Shown here: positions 11,678 to 23,745 of the stretch, in pieces
Position numbering within the stretch: position 1 is the stretch's first letter
Layout of the letters: every line of letters begins with the position of its first letter
Source of the DNA: Piezodorus guildinii
Taxonomy: Eukaryota > Arthropoda > Insecta > Hemiptera > Pentatomidae
Direction: 5' to 3'
Assembly: GCA_023052935.1 (NCBI GenBank)
Contig: CM041297.1
Coordinates: forward strand, 103,698,063-103,762,062
DNA length: 64,000 bases
Program-made: the position numbers and the translations under genes
Notes under the pieces: generated by a model
The model's database searches: none
Seen by the model: only the letters and a program-made list of their open reading frames with translations
Told to the model about the DNA's origin: nothing

Positions 11678-12141
11678 GTTGATAATTGAGCTGCTCATTA
11701 ATGCAAGCATGTACTGAGGTAAACGTGTTTATTTTAATTTTATTATTAAAAAATCTATATTTTCTCTATTTTCAGTGACCGTATAATATTTTGTTTAAAA
11801 AAAACGGATGAATAAAAAAAAAAAAAAGAGTGTTTTGAATTTAAAGCATTATTTCTGAACATTAAGCGAGGCAAAATGAAATATGCGAGTCATTTTAATT
11901 TAGAGGAAAAATTAATTACGAACATTGTTTTTAAATAGAGAGTAAATTATGGTAAAAATTCAAATATGATGTATTTCTTACTATACAAACGGTAATGACT
12001 ATATAGAAATTTTCTTCTTCGTGGTGCGCTCTAATTCTAATAATCAATCAGTAAAAAAAAGATGTCGTATTTTGCAATAAAAATAAAAAACTTTACCTTT
12101 ACGACCAATTCAGGGTCTTACCTTTAGTTCATTTACATATA
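11678..12141. other. AT-rich DNA, no gene recognised
   Basis: Low-complexity AT-rich sequence with A runs; nothing supported. Confidence 0.5.
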
Positions 12142-12345
12142 GAAGCGGGGTGGCTAAGTGGGTTAGCGCGCGTTGCCCAAGAAACCAGATGACCAGAATC
12201 TTAGAAGAAAATAAATACGAGTTCACGTCTCAGTACTGGATGGGTTTTAACCCGACATTTATCCCCCGCCCTAACCCCTTGGCTCGAGAAACCACCGTAT
12301 AGCCTTCCAAAGGGAGGTAGGAGTAGGAGGTAATTAGCCTTTGAT
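12142..12345 (+). mobile_element. SINE-3 (tRNA-derived), single copy here
   Basis: A tRNA-like head carries an A box (TGGCTAAGTGG, 12151-12161) and a degenerate B box (GAGTTCACGTCTC, about 12219-12231). A body rich in CCCCGCCC and CCTTGG follows. The A-to-B spacing is longer than in a tRNA because of an AT-rich insertion. The body is unlike SINE-1 or SINE-2. It runs almost directly into the TA microsatellite. Confidence 0.6.
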
Positions 12346-12359
12346 AACGCTTTTTGTAA

Positions 12360-12360
<1 letters not shown>

Positions 12361-12435
<75 letters not shown>
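12361..12435. repeat. (AT)n microsatellite, about 37 units
   Basis: An uninterrupted alternating AT run sits between SINE-3 and a SINE-1 copy. Confidence 0.95.
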
Positions 12436-12438
<3 letters not shown>

Positions 12439-12728
12439 GGAGCGGTGTGGTATAGTGGATAGTCTACTGTTCTCCTGGTCTTGTGTTCGAATTTTAGCTA
12501 TGGCAGACTATTATTTATTCTGTTAATACAGTCGGGGCACGACCCTAGGGTATGGAGACCCCCCTGGAGTAGGTACCCAAAACTGGGGGAAAACCTGGCG
12601 GCTGAGCGTGATCAAGGCTTAATCACCTCATTGCACAGACGTTGGCCAAGGAACAGTACGAATCTCGGTATGTTAAGACCCTTAATGTGCTGTAGAGGTA
12701 CAGGTTTTCTTTGTTTTATTTTTTTTAT
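12439..12728 (+). mobile_element. SINE-1 copy 2
   Basis: It starts GGAGCGGTGTGG like copy 1, has an A box (TGGTATAGTGG) and a decayed B box (TGTTCGAATTT), and shares the body blocks GGGTATGGAGACCCCC, AAAACCTGGCGGCTGAGCG and TGTAGAGGTACAGG. It is about 80-85 percent like copy 1 by eye. It inserted at the edge of a TA repeat, so a target duplication cannot be called. Confidence 0.85.
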
Positions 12729-13902
12729 ATGTATATATTTATCCCAGGTACCATTATTTCATTATTGATTAATATACAATACTTTATAAATGAAACATAG
12801 GTTATTTATTTAGATGATGGTGGTTTCTATATTTTAAAAACATGGTATTGTGAATGTTAATATTTTAAAAATTTGGATTGTGATATCTCTTTCTATTTCA
12901 TCCTTTTATATTATCTAAAAAAAATGTTTACAGAAATGTTCCCGTCTCACTGATCCAAGTAATTTAACTATCATATAAAATGTAAACAGCGAAATAATAA
13001 AAATAAATATCCTTAAGTGCTATATCATTTATTCATGGCGGGAACGTTACGGAAATTGTGGGCTTTGGAAAGAGCCATTTCAGGTTGAACAGATGCTGGG
13101 GGTTCCTTATTCCATTTCCGCAAAAGAGATCTCCCAACAGTTGTCACTTTATGTTCTTAGGCCTCTTCTCAACTGGAATAAAACCACTCCCAGTTCCGAG
13201 AATATATAAAAACAAAAGTTTTTCTGTAAGAAAATGTTGGAAACATTTTCTAAATATTAGAGATAAAACGAAATGCTCAGAACTAAATATTAATATATTA
13301 AAAGTTAAGCATTTTATTTTTAATAAAACAAAATATAAAAATAATATATATAAAAAAAACCCTATCTTTTTGAGTTTTTTTTTTTTTTTTAAATCTATAG
13401 TTATTAATAAAAGTACGATTTCACTCAATTTTCAGGTCATCACTGTATCTCAAAAATGACCGTCTAGATGTGGGTTTGAAGAAATTTCTCTAAATGGTTG
13501 AAAAATAATTTTGTCTAAAAACTTTATGAAAATTGTTTTTCGAATAACTCAAAAAGTATATATATATATCTCCTGAAATTCACAAGTTCTCATTTGAAAA
13601 TTATTCAAATTCAAAACAAAATTGTATTAATTTTTAAAGCATACCGGATTAAATAATTTTTTTCAGGCTTTCATGGATGATGATGATCAATAACCACCTC
13701 ACAATTAGATTATAAAATAACTTAGTTCTAAAACATAAGTAACACGCTCTTTAGTTAAATATTTATGTATTAGTTGTAAAAGTAGTTAAATATTTATGTA
13801 TTAGTATTAGTTCACATTCATCTTAGAAATGAGTTGTAACTAAATACAATGGTTATGTTTAAAGCTAAAACTTATTGAATAATATTAAGATCATGTTGTA
13901 TA

Positions 13903-13933
<31 letters not shown>

Positions 13934-14096
13934 TATATATTATAGTTAATATAATATAGTTAAACAGAATTAAGGCGAATTCCTTGATTGTTGGAGGTTT
14001 TGCTAGAGCCACGTAGCTCTATCATACCAGTATGATGTCCATAACAGTATGATGAGTACTTTTTATTTGACCACAAAACTAAACATTAAAGGCATA
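12729..14096. other. AT-rich DNA, no gene recognised
   Basis: The sequence is mostly low complexity. An open stretch near 13058-13459 has no recognisable motif and is probably chance. A short ATT-repeat tract lies near 13898-13930. Confidence 0.5.
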
Positions 14097-14468
14097 TATA
14101 CTTGTTAGTGAGAGATGAGGCCACTGGGGAGTTTAGAAGGTTGCATTACGCGGAATTGCGGAGTTTGTACCCTGTGAATATAATTGAGTTGATAGCATCG
14201 CGGAGACTCAAATGGTCGAATAAAGTTGTTGGGCTTAGTGAGGAACGGATTCCGAGAAAGTTGGTATTCGCTGAATCGACTGGTAGGCGTCCGAAAGGTA
14301 GGCCGAAGCGTCGATGGGAGGATTGCATTAAGGCTGATCTCGGGGGCTTGGGCTTGACCGGTGAACATTGGACGAGTCTATGCAGGCGAAGTTTGGTGGT
14401 ATCGGCATCGAACCTTCGGGTTCGGTAAGCCTATTATTATTATTATTATTATTATTATACTTGTTAGT
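14097..14468 (+). mobile_element. LINE-E 3' fragment, (ATT)n tail, 13-bp target-site duplication
   Basis: The insertion at 14110-14455 encodes the extreme C-terminus of a LINE ORF2 (RLHYAELRSLYPV, RRLKWSNKVVGLSEERIP, GRRPKGRPKRRWEDCI). The arrangement -LRWxxHV-x-RxPK-GRPxxRWEDxV- is the conserved C-terminal block of endonuclease/RT LINEs such as RTE-like families. It ends in about ten ATT units. The direct repeat TATACTTGTTAGT lies at 14097-14109 and 14456-14468. A second copy is at 16596-16840. Confidence 0.85.
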
Positions 14469-14700
14469 AAATAAATGAAGTCAAAATAAATCATATTTTG
14501 ACGTTAGTAGCTGAAAATTAACCATTGACTCTTTCAATAGAACTTCATATAGAATGAATGATCCATTTTTATATAGATGAGGTTGGGAGAGAAGAAACAA
14601 TTATTTCTACACACAATACTTATGTTTGAACATTAAATACACCTTCCTTCAATAAGAGCATAATGCTGATTGGGAGTTTGAAAATGTAAAGAAATTAAAA

Positions 14701-14950
14701 GGGGAGCCCGTGGCTGAGTGGCTACCGCGCTAGTCTGTCATGCTATAGTCGTGAGTTCGAATCCCAGTTCCGGCGGGGCTTTTATAAGGATGTAATGAAA
14801 TGGGGATTCACAAAATTAGGCGTAGGGAATGTGACTCTACCCTACGAATTGCACGAGAAACGCGAGTGTAATCTCCCAGGAGATTACACCGCGAGACCCA
14901 GAGCCTGCACGGCAAATTGCAATAAATTCCAAATACCTTTGGTTTAAAAA
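14701..14950 (+). mobile_element. SINE-2 copy 1 (tRNA-derived)
   Basis: The tRNA-like head starts GGGGAGCCCG with an A box (TGGCTGAGTGG, 14711-14721) and a B box (AGTTCGAATCC, 14754-14764). The body carries GGATGTAATGAAATGGGGAT, a GAGATTACA repeat pair and GAGCCTGCACGGC. Inverted copies are at 16053-16298 and 51294-51531. It would be transcribed by Pol III and mobilised in trans. Confidence 0.85.
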
Positions 14951-16040
14951 CAAACAAAATGGTTGTTTATTTAGCCAGCTCATCCAGATACTAAACAATA
15001 CCTTTATTCAAAGATATTTTATCAATAGTTAATGAATGCCTATTGATTAAATAAACTTCAATAAACTTACGATAGAATATTCAAAGCTCTTTCTTCAAAT
15101 TATCACACTGAATGCACACCTTAATTATCTGGGCTTTTCGGACGTTATTAAAATTATGTTCATAAATATTCTCAGGTCTAGATTATCATCACATAATAAA
15201 ATCGGGCAGGGTGAAATGAGGAAAAAAAAAAAAAACCTCCCGGCTTTGAATATACAGAATAAATAATAATTAATTCCCCTTAGATCGGAGACATAATTTA
15301 TCATTGGAGCCTTGGACCAGTTTGCTCAGAGGACACTATTGAGGAACCCACCGCATCCATTAGCAAGCCGCTCCATCAAAATTAATGAATTTTCTCCAGA
15401 ATAGAATCCATCTTAACCACATAAATTTATGAAAGAATTCTTTCGCCAGGCATCTCCCGCTTCTGTGATAGCCATCTTTTATCTTAGGGTGGCTCAAAAT
15501 GTTTTCTTTATAGTCGTAACAGTAATTAAATATTAACTCTTATAACGACAGTCGTGGTCTTTACACTTTCCAAATTAAAAGTACGAAATAGTAGGGTAGA
15601 GCGGGGCTAGTTAAGCAATTTTTCACTTGAACGGATACAGCTCCTCAATGATAAGTCTCAATGAGTTATTAAGCGGCTTGATGGGTTAATGATATATCCC
15701 TTAGTAAAAGTGCCCATAGTAATTTTTTTGTAAGAAGTCAAGTTTGCTCAAGTTAAATCCAGGAAGTCAAGTTTGCTGAATGTACCCCATAGGTGAGATA
15801 AGTTAAGCAAGAGTATGGGGCAAGTTGAGCTCAAAGAATGTCTAACCAAACCAATTTAAAGTAATTTTCTTTGAATAATTAACCAAAACTATAAACAATA
15901 AAACATTAACGTATCTTAAGATGAAACATCAACATTAGATTCAGTCTTGCTATTTAAAATCAGACTTAAATGTTTATATTATTATTCATATAGCTTATAT
16001 CTTAAAAACATATTAAATAAATCTTTAGAACTTAATGATC
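14951..16040. other. AT-rich DNA, no gene recognised
   Basis: No supported gene. The segment near 15290-15420 is somewhat less AT-rich but has no frame or repeat that I recognise. Confidence 0.5.
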
Positions 16041-16310
16041 ATTGTCACTGTTCTTCCAGTGGCGCGACAGGCCGTGTACGTTTCACGATACAATTTTTAG
16101 TGTAGGGTCATCACCTCCTACGACTAATTTTTTGAGTGGCCACCCTTTGGCTGACGGGTCTCACATACCCGGGGGAGAGGTTGTGAGTGAATCCCCAATT
16201 TTTTACATCCTTATAAAAGCCCTGCCGGGACTGGGATTCGAACTCAGAACCTGTAGCATGAGAGACTAGCGCGCTAGCCACTCAGCCACGGGCTCCCCAT
16301 TGTCACAGTT
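16041..16310 (-). mobile_element. SINE-2 copy 2, 12-bp target-site duplication with one mismatch
   Basis: The element (16298..16053, minus) begins GGGGAGCCCGTGGCTGAGTG and carries the B box AGTTCGAATCC. The direct repeat ATTGTCACTGTT / ATTGTCACAGTT lies at 16041-16052 and 16299-16310. The 3' half differs from copy 1, with a CCCGGGGGAGAGG-type body shared with copy 3, so there are at least two subfamilies. Confidence 0.85.
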
Positions 16311-16581
16311 GCGATTGACAAAAATGAAAGTAAGTTTATGTAGTGTTTGTTAGTGATATAATAACAAAACTTAAAGTAATTTTCTTTGGATAATTAACTG
16401 AAGATATAATAAACAAAACATATTTAACTATAGCTCAATTAACCCTAAACCGGAATTCAAAACGAAAGCGAGGCTATGAAAAAATCACAAGAATTATACA
16501 CAGAACAACTCCACATATCAAAAGTACCATAATTCTCTGAAAGATTAACATTTATCTGATTAAAAACAGATACAATTTGTC
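16311..16581. other. AT-rich spacer
   Basis: No recognisable feature. Confidence 0.5.
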
Positions 16582-16854
16582 TAATACAGACGTTATTCAG
16601 TTGATAAGTTACTTAGCTCGCGGCTTCTATCTAAAAACCTAAAGGTTAGTATTTATAAAACTATTATTCTTCCCACGACGACTGGTAGGCGTCTGAAAGG
16701 TAGGCCGAAGCGTCGATGGGAGGATTGTGGTAAGGCAAATCTCGGGGGCTTGGGCTTGAACGGTGAACATTGGTCTGTGGAGGCGGAATTTCGTGGTATC
16801 GGCATCGAACCTTCGGGTTCGGTAAGCCTATTATTATTATTAATACAGACGTTA
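16582..16854 (+). mobile_element. LINE-E internally deleted copy, 14-bp target-site duplication
   Basis: The insertion at 16596-16840 joins an RT-thumb block (LLSSRLLSKNLKVSIYKT) directly to the C-terminal block (GRRLKGRPKRRWEDC), skipping the intervening coding DNA present in full elements. It ends in a short ATT run. The direct repeat TAATACAGACGTTA lies at 16582-16595 and 16841-16854. The right part is nearly identical to the copy at 14110-14455. Confidence 0.85.
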
Positions 16855-18562
16855 CGTCGGATGAACGACGTTTTTACTTTTTATTCACAGAATAAACAAA
16901 ACACATGAGTGCTTCACTCGCTCATCCAGCCGCCACTAGCAGTCGCGTGGTGATTATCCCTCCCACGACTTTTTTTTTTCGCCATAAAATGTCAATGCGT
17001 AGATAAATGTCAATAGTTTGCGAGATATTTCAATAGCCCAATTTGCTTCTATCCTCAACTAGCCGCTCAACCCTACGTTTTTTGTTTTGTTTTTAAGAAG
17101 AAAATAATTTTTTTGAAAACGCGTAAAGTAAGATGGATTAAATGCAACGCATTGGATCTAAACCCTTATAGTGTAACAGATGCCCTTTAAGAATCACGAA
17201 TCTCTATCACATACTATTTTATGAGCATTTCCGTTCTGTGGAGATATTAGCAATAAAACTCTTTGAAGTGACTGCGCTGGTTTTTAAGAGCTAGTAGACG
17301 ATATAATTGAAAGAATAAATGGAAAAATATTGTTACATTAATTATTTTTTATTTAAATATATAATTACATTGATTTACTTACAGATAAGGTAGACAGTTA
17401 GTCAGGAAGAATGTCAGACAAGCTGTTTGTAATTAATTGGTGAGAAAAACTAGTTTTCCTTTGATTTGAAGAAGGAATATTTTATGTTTCAGAGGTTCAA
17501 TGGATCCTGGGTTTGAAACCCTCAAGTATCCTACTAAGTTTTTTCTATGTTGGTTTAATATGTCAGATAAGTCTCTTGACTGTTTATATTAAAACTGGAT
17601 GGAAATTGGATGTACGGGGTTGTAGTTGGAGCTCACGGATCGGTGAATATTTGTATAGAGGCTATGATTTTTCAAATTCCAATATTTCATTCCTGTATTT
17701 ACACTATCCACCCAGATTTATTAGGCCGAACCATAACTGAACCAATGCAATTATTGATGAAAATGCATTATATGATCCATGCAGAAATGAGGTAGAATTT
17801 GAAAAAGAGCAATGTGTACGCAGAAATACGTATAATAATAATTATTGTTATATACAATGTATAGTTCTATAAACCACTCAAGTTGGAAACAATCGTCGGT
17901 GTGCTCAATATAGGTTACACAATACTGCACTTAAAATAGAGCCCTATACTAACGCTGATCCGATATTCCCGGGAGCAAGGGGAATTGAACTTGGTTGTAG
18001 CTTCAAATGTTGCTCCTTGTGAATGGGTCAGATACTGGAGGTAATTGAGTTAGCGATGCCCTGCATTAATCTTTTATAATCTGGAGGAAATCAGCTGGCT
18101 TATGCCTGGAGGGCTAATGGCGCAGATCATCTCGCGAGCTATTCCCTCTATAGACCATCTCAGTTTAATTAATACCATAGTTCCTAATAATCTCAAGGCG
18201 GACGAGGGTGATACGTCTGACAAATTACAAAGTTAGCTATGGGCAGTTTTCATTTTTCACAAGAAATAAATTAATTAATATATAAAAAAAATGTTTGAGG
18301 CAATAATTAAAAAAAAAAAGTTTCATTTCCACCCAGAATTACTCAGCTTACCTTTAGTTTAAAGAGACACGCCTGTTTTAAATAAAGAATATCAATGTTT
18401 AAATTTTTTTATGACAATGTCTTTCACTTTTATTATAATACTTTTTTTCAGGAGAAAATTAGTCCAGGTGGCGGTCAGTGAAAGAAAAATATGTTTTTTG
18501 AGTTTGAGTGTTAACATGTTGCGTAATAGTTGTTGAGTTTTACATTATTTTATTTTTATACT
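16855..18562. other. AT-rich DNA with an unidentified GC-richer patch
   Basis: No supported gene. Positions of about 17920-18230 are less AT-rich (for example ATTCCCGGGAGCAAGGGG and AAGGCGGACGAGGGTGAT) and may be a decayed repeat, but I recognise nothing. A frame near 17513-17795 has no known motif. Confidence 0.45.
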
Positions 18563-18573
18563 AGTATTTCTTT

Positions 18574-19026
18574 GCTGTATGTGCTCATTGCCTCAAGGAC
18601 CACCCAGCCAACTATAAAGGATGCCAAATTTATAAGGAACTGAGGACCAGGTTTCAAAAACCTCAAGTACTGGATGAAACAGCAAGACAAGTAAGAAACA
18701 GAAGAGAACCCTCAAAACTTATTGATGCCAATGTATCATTTGCCCACCTACTTAGAGGTGGGAATCAAAGTACTGAAGCCGTGGCCCTGCCGGAACTACA
18801 GAATGTACCTCAATCCATTCCACATATACCTCTTCCTCAAAATGTAACCAATCCTAAAAATCCTAATCAACCACAAATCTCTCATATCCCTCCTCCTTCA
18901 AACGCCACAGACCTTACCAGTTTGATGACATCCTTTATCTCCGAAATTAAATCCCTTGTTATGCCCCTAATATCACTCCTTACGAATCTCGTATCAAATC
19001 TCATTCCTGCCTTAAAAAAACCATAA
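18574..19026 (+). pseudogene. Jockey-A ORF1, C-terminal part
   Basis: This open reading, cut at its 5' end by truncation of the element, starts with the third zinc-knuckle (AVCAHCLKDHPANYKGC) and continues through a low-complexity linker. It ends with the hydrophobic tail SLVMPLISLLTNLVSNL that is also present in the intact copy. The ORF1 protein binds the element RNA in a ribonucleoprotein (family knowledge). The stop TAA at 19024-19026 is followed at once, in frame, by the ATG of ORF2. The conserved PRE_C2HC region and the first two knuckles are absent. Confidence 0.85.
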
Positions 19027-21703
19027 ATGACCTCACCTAATTCCTTATCCATTCTCCTTTGGAATGCGAATGGTGTTAGAACTCACACTGACGAACTTAC
19101 AGCCTTACTGCAAGACAAAAACATTGATTGATTCATTACTGAAACTAGACTAACCACTAAACAGTACTTTAAAATACCAGGATACACGACATACCGGACA
19201 GACCATTCCAGACGGCAAAGCCCATGCCGGTACTGCTGTCATAGTCCGCCGATCCCTCACCCATCACTTACACCCAATTTCCGCCCACGATTACCTACAA
19301 GCAACTTCCATTGTTATCAAAACCTTTTCCTTTCCGCTTATCATCGCATCAGCATACTGCCCTTCTAAACATCCCATTTCCTCTGCCCAATTTGAATCCT
19401 TTCTCAACTACTTGGGTAATCACTTCATTTTGGGTGCAGACTTAAACGCTAAGAACCAACAGTGGGGTTCTAGAACCACCAATTCGCGTGGACGGACATT
19501 GCAGTCTGCACTCAACTCCCGACGCTTTCATCTCCTACCTCCCGATTCTCCTACCTACTGGCCAACAGATCCTAACCGTAATCCTGACATCCTCGACTTC
19601 TTCATCCACAGCGGATTAGGCTCTCTTAATTTTTCCATAGCTCGCCTTGATGAACTATCCTCTGATCATAGTCCATTGATTCTAAATGTATCCATAACAC
19701 CTATTCCTAAACCTATCCCACCGTCATTCATTAGAGGCCCTGTCAACTGGAACCTCTTCCGCGAAATCCTCACTAATGATATTGACCTCCGAGTGATTCT
19801 CAAAACCCCAAATGACCTTGACGACGCCGTATATTCCTTTACAACCGCTATTCAACAAGCCGCCTGGACTGCCTCCTCTCCCAAACAATCCCAAATAATT
19901 CCTTATAAAAGCCATTTACCACAACACCTGACAGACCTCATCAACAGCAAACGCCGAGCCAGAACATTATGGCAACGCACCCGCCACCCAGAGGATCGCC
20001 GCTCCTATAACTTTTTTTGTAGAAAATTAAAGCGGGAGTTGGCGATCTTCCGATCCCAATCCTACAATACCTACCTCTCCTCTCTCTCGACTCGTGACAA
20101 TTCCCTGTGGAATGTCACGAAGAGAATCCTAAAATCCCCCCTGATATCCCATCCTCTCCGGCGTAGTGATAATTCCTGGGCTGCTTCTGACAAAGATAGG
20201 GCCCAGGGATTTGCACTACACCTTTCCAAGGTATTCACTCCTCATTCTGATCTCAATCCAACCCATACCGCAATAGTTGAAGAGTTCCTTACGTCACCGA
20301 TACCAATTTCCTTACCACCTAAAGCAATCAATCCCTCTGAGGTCAAATATCTGCTTCAAAAGCTTCCTCTCCGTAAATCCCCTGGATACGATCTCCTTAC
20401 TCCTCAAATCCTAAGACAACTTCCACCTAAAGCCATTACATTACTTACATATATCTATAACTGTATCCTACGCACTACCTATTTCCCTCTGTTGTGGAAA
20501 CACGCGACTATCATCCTTTTCCTAAAACCAGGCAAACCATCCAACTGTACGTCATCCTACAGACCTATCAGCCTTCTTCCGATCCTCTCCAAAATCTTCG
20601 AAAAACTCCTATTAAAACGTATCCTAGCCAAATTTCACAATTTTCCTTCACACCAGTTTGGATTCCGTCCTCAACATTCCACGGTTCAGCAAGGACTCCG
20701 AGTTGTAGACCACATTTCCTCCGCCCTTGAGTGCAAGGAGTATTGTTCGGGTGCCTTTCTGGACATAGCTCAAGCTTTTGACCGGGTGTGGCACCCGGGA
20801 CTTCTCTTTAAGCTCAAAACCCATTTACCTCAATCCTTATACCTAATCCTCCGATCCTATTTATCCAACCGCTCCTTCCGAGTTCGCTGTGGTTCCGAAT
20901 TTTCCGAACAATATACTGTTGAGGCCGGTGTTCCTCAAGGCAGCGTCTTAGGACCCGTCCTCTACATCCTCTTCACCGCCGATATCCCTACCGATCCCAA
21001 TACCTTTCTGGCAACATTTGCTGATGACACAGCCATTTTATCATCCAATTCCGATCCTGAAGCAGCATCGCTAAATCTCCAAAAGCACCTTTCCCTTGTC
21101 GAAGACTGGTGCAATGCTTGGCGCATTAAGGTGAACGAAAGCAAATGCACTCACGTCACATTCATCCTTCGACGCAAATCCTGTCCAATGGTTAATTTCA
21201 ATTCCATACCTTTTCCTTCCTCAGACACAGTCCGGTATCTCGGCTTTTTACTAGACAAAAGACTGACGTAGAACCCACATACAAGACTAAAAAGAAAAGA
21301 ACTCAACCGCAGATTCGGCCAGTTATACAGACTACTAAACAGAAAATCTCATCTTACAGTTGACAACAAATTACTAATATACAAGACAGTACTGAAACCT
21401 ATATGGACCTACGGACTTGAACTGTGGGGAACAGCTAAACATTCTAACATCAAACGCATCCAATCCTTCCAATCCAAAGTCCTCCGAACAATAGTTAATG
21501 CTCCTTATTACGTTACCAACTGTACCCTACACCATGACCTTAATATTCCGTTTGTTTTAGACCTGGTACCATCCAAATTTTCCAAATTTCATCAGAACCT
21601 TAGTCATTATCCTAACCCTCTAGCGCAATCCCTATCCAGCACCACCCATCCCTACAATCCTCCTCGAAGATTGAAACGGCAGTGGCCACGAGACCTATTG
21701 TAA
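19027..21703 (+). pseudogene. Jockey-A ORF2 (endonuclease/RT), broken
   Basis: This encodes the apurinic-like endonuclease followed by reverse transcriptase, which nick target DNA and copy the RNA at the nick. Visible blocks are LLWNANGV, ADLNAKNQQWGSR, LSSDHSPLIL, RPISLLPILSKIFE, FLDIAQAFDRVWH, GVPQGSVLGP, FADDTAIL, VRYLGFLLDKRLT and the terminal RRLKRQWPRDLL equivalent. It is inactivated by an in-frame TGA near 19129, a +1 frameshift near 19206 and a TAG replacing the Trp of RLTW at 21269. From 19412 to 21268 the frame is open for 619 codons and retains all RT catalytic aspartates. The damage is light, so the insertion is fairly young. Confidence 0.9.
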
Positions 21704-22455
21704 ACATTTAAATTGGAGTTCTGACAATGGTCAGATCCTCCACTCATGTACGGTATGTTTGTGGCTACAGCCCCCTGACTCAGCCTCCACTGGCTCAGAC
21801 CAGTGATGCGGCTGAGATAGAGGCGCTGGGATCTCTTGGGTTCCGTTTTTTCCTCCACAAGTGGAGGGAAAAGCGCTTGCTGGGTTCCCTTTAGCAATTG
21901 TATACATTGTATATAGTTATGATTGTGTGTAAGATGTTTATTTATTTGCCAACTTTTTATTTATCTCAATAATAGGTTTTTGTTTCGATTTGTTTTGTTT
22001 TTTATTTATTATTATTATTTTATTGTATATATATGAATTTATTTATGTTCTATTTTATGTAATTTGACCATTATTATTATTTTCTGTATATATAGTATGA
22101 ATGTGGTCTCTTATCAATTATTATTATTTATTTTTTTTTATTTTTTTATTTATTATTTTTTTTTTTTCTTACCCTCTGGTTTTATTTTCGAACAAAATAC
22201 AAATACAAATATAATATGTATAGCTGTCAGATTTGTCCTTCTGTTACCCGGAGGTATTCTAAAGAGGATTGCTATATGCGCTGGATGCACTAGTAATCTT
22301 TCAAGGGCTTCTTCTAAGCCTTTATTTATCAATATTATTATTGTTCATTTTGTAACAAATTGTAATATATCTCAATAAAAATAATGGGAATGGAGTATTT
22401 CTTTATTTTATTTTTATTTTCATATACCTTGGGCTAGTAGAATTCCCTGTTTTTT

Positions 22456-23138
22456 ACTTTCACTTATCTATATATGGAATAATATTGTAAGGGAAGGTAT
22501 TGCGATCGTGAAAATTTTCGAAGTTCAGTTTTCTACGAAAATATACGTTTTAGGGTCCGCTGAGTCCAAATAACCAACTCCCGCAATAAAGTATGTGTGT
22601 GTGTGGTAAGTCCAGCGCGAAAACGAAAAGTCATATGAAACTGACATTTCATATTTAATACAACTATACGCCTGAGATGTTACAGCAACTTCATTGAAAT
22701 GGTTTCATTATGATTGAAATAGTCTGACAGGGCTTAATTGCCGATATTTCTAAATTTTTTCCTCTAAAGTGCTTTTGTGTGTGTGGTAGCTCCCGGCCGA
22801 AAACGAAAGTCCTATGAAAGGAGTAATTGCAAACATCTTTTTTTGTTGTAGCAATTTTTCGTTTTTGAACAAAAGAACAGTAATATAGATGTGTGATATA
22901 CCGTTGGAAAGCTAAAGATTTTAGAAAAAAATATTATCTTATACACAATCTAGTAACTAATTATTATTTCAGATAATAATATAATCGATTTTTTAACAAG
23001 AGACATGTTTCTATATAAATTCAATTTGACTAATTATTTATTAGTTACACTCATTTTTATCTTTAACTGTATTTCTGAATACTTTAATCGTTTTTAACTG
23101 AGGCGGTAAGTGAAAGTCGTGTTTTGCCCGCACCAAAT
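22456..23138. repeat. Repeat D copy 2 (internally shortened)
   Basis: It starts ACTTTCACTTA, has the GCGATCGTGAAAATTTTCGA block and a TG tract, and ends GTAAGTGAAAGTCGTG with the TTGCCCGCACC tail. About 200 bp of the middle is missing relative to copy 1, and the CTCCCGG/GAAAACG block occurs twice. The 5' palindrome is eroded. Confidence 0.7.
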
Positions 23139-23745
23139 TTGTTTTCATCATAATGATTTACAAAAAAATTAATCCAATTTATGAAAATATATGTATTAAT
23201 TCGGATTTGTTATAGAATTTTGTTGAATAAACATCATATTTTGCTTTCCTATTAGTATTCCTCTCAGAAGAATAAACCAAACTTATTTAAACTTATTTTT
23301 ATAACGCATCTGGAATATTAGAGCACTAAACATATAATATCATTTTAAAAATAGAAATAAAGTCCGGACAAAAGTAACTAAACCTCGTAATACCAATTAG
23401 TACATCAAAAGATACATAGGCTTTCCTGGTGTGTTTTTCCATTCGGAATATATATTGTATATATGAAAATGTTTTATTCAGTGAAAAAGGTCAGCTTTAT
23501 TTTTAAACGTCCCAATCAAATAAGTAATCCTTGTTAAACGAATAAGGCCGTGCCATTTTTTCCTTTTAAAAAGGTTTAATCTTTTTATTTTTCTTTCCTT
23601 TTTTTTGTAGGATTAAAAAGTCAGTATAATGTTTTCCTTTTTTTTTTTTTAATGAAAATTTTTATACAATATGATTAAAATGTATACAAACAAATTAAAA
23701 ACCATTAAATAAATATATAATTATACATAATTGTTATTAACTCAC
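23139..23745. other. AT-rich intron sequence
   Basis: This lies directly downstream of a RasGEF1 exon on the minus strand. No other feature is recognised. Confidence 0.5.

Larger units (their letters stand above)
18563..22404 (+). mobile_element. Jockey-A long copy, 5'-truncated, 11-bp target-site duplication
   Basis: The element runs 18574-22393 between direct repeats AGTATTTCTTT (18563-18573 and 22394-22404). It starts inside ORF1 at the third zinc-knuckle and includes all of ORF2 and a 3' UTR of about 690 bp. The UTR carries a TGTT/AACA hairpin (22342-22357) and CTCAATAAAAATAATGGG. It is the same family as the intact copy at 41996-46578, with a longer, partly different 3' UTR. Confidence 0.9.

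Noticed and set aside
13058..13459. 133-codon open frame as a gene
   Set aside because: There is no motif, composition is low-complexity, and an equally long frame exists on the other strand. It is probably chance.
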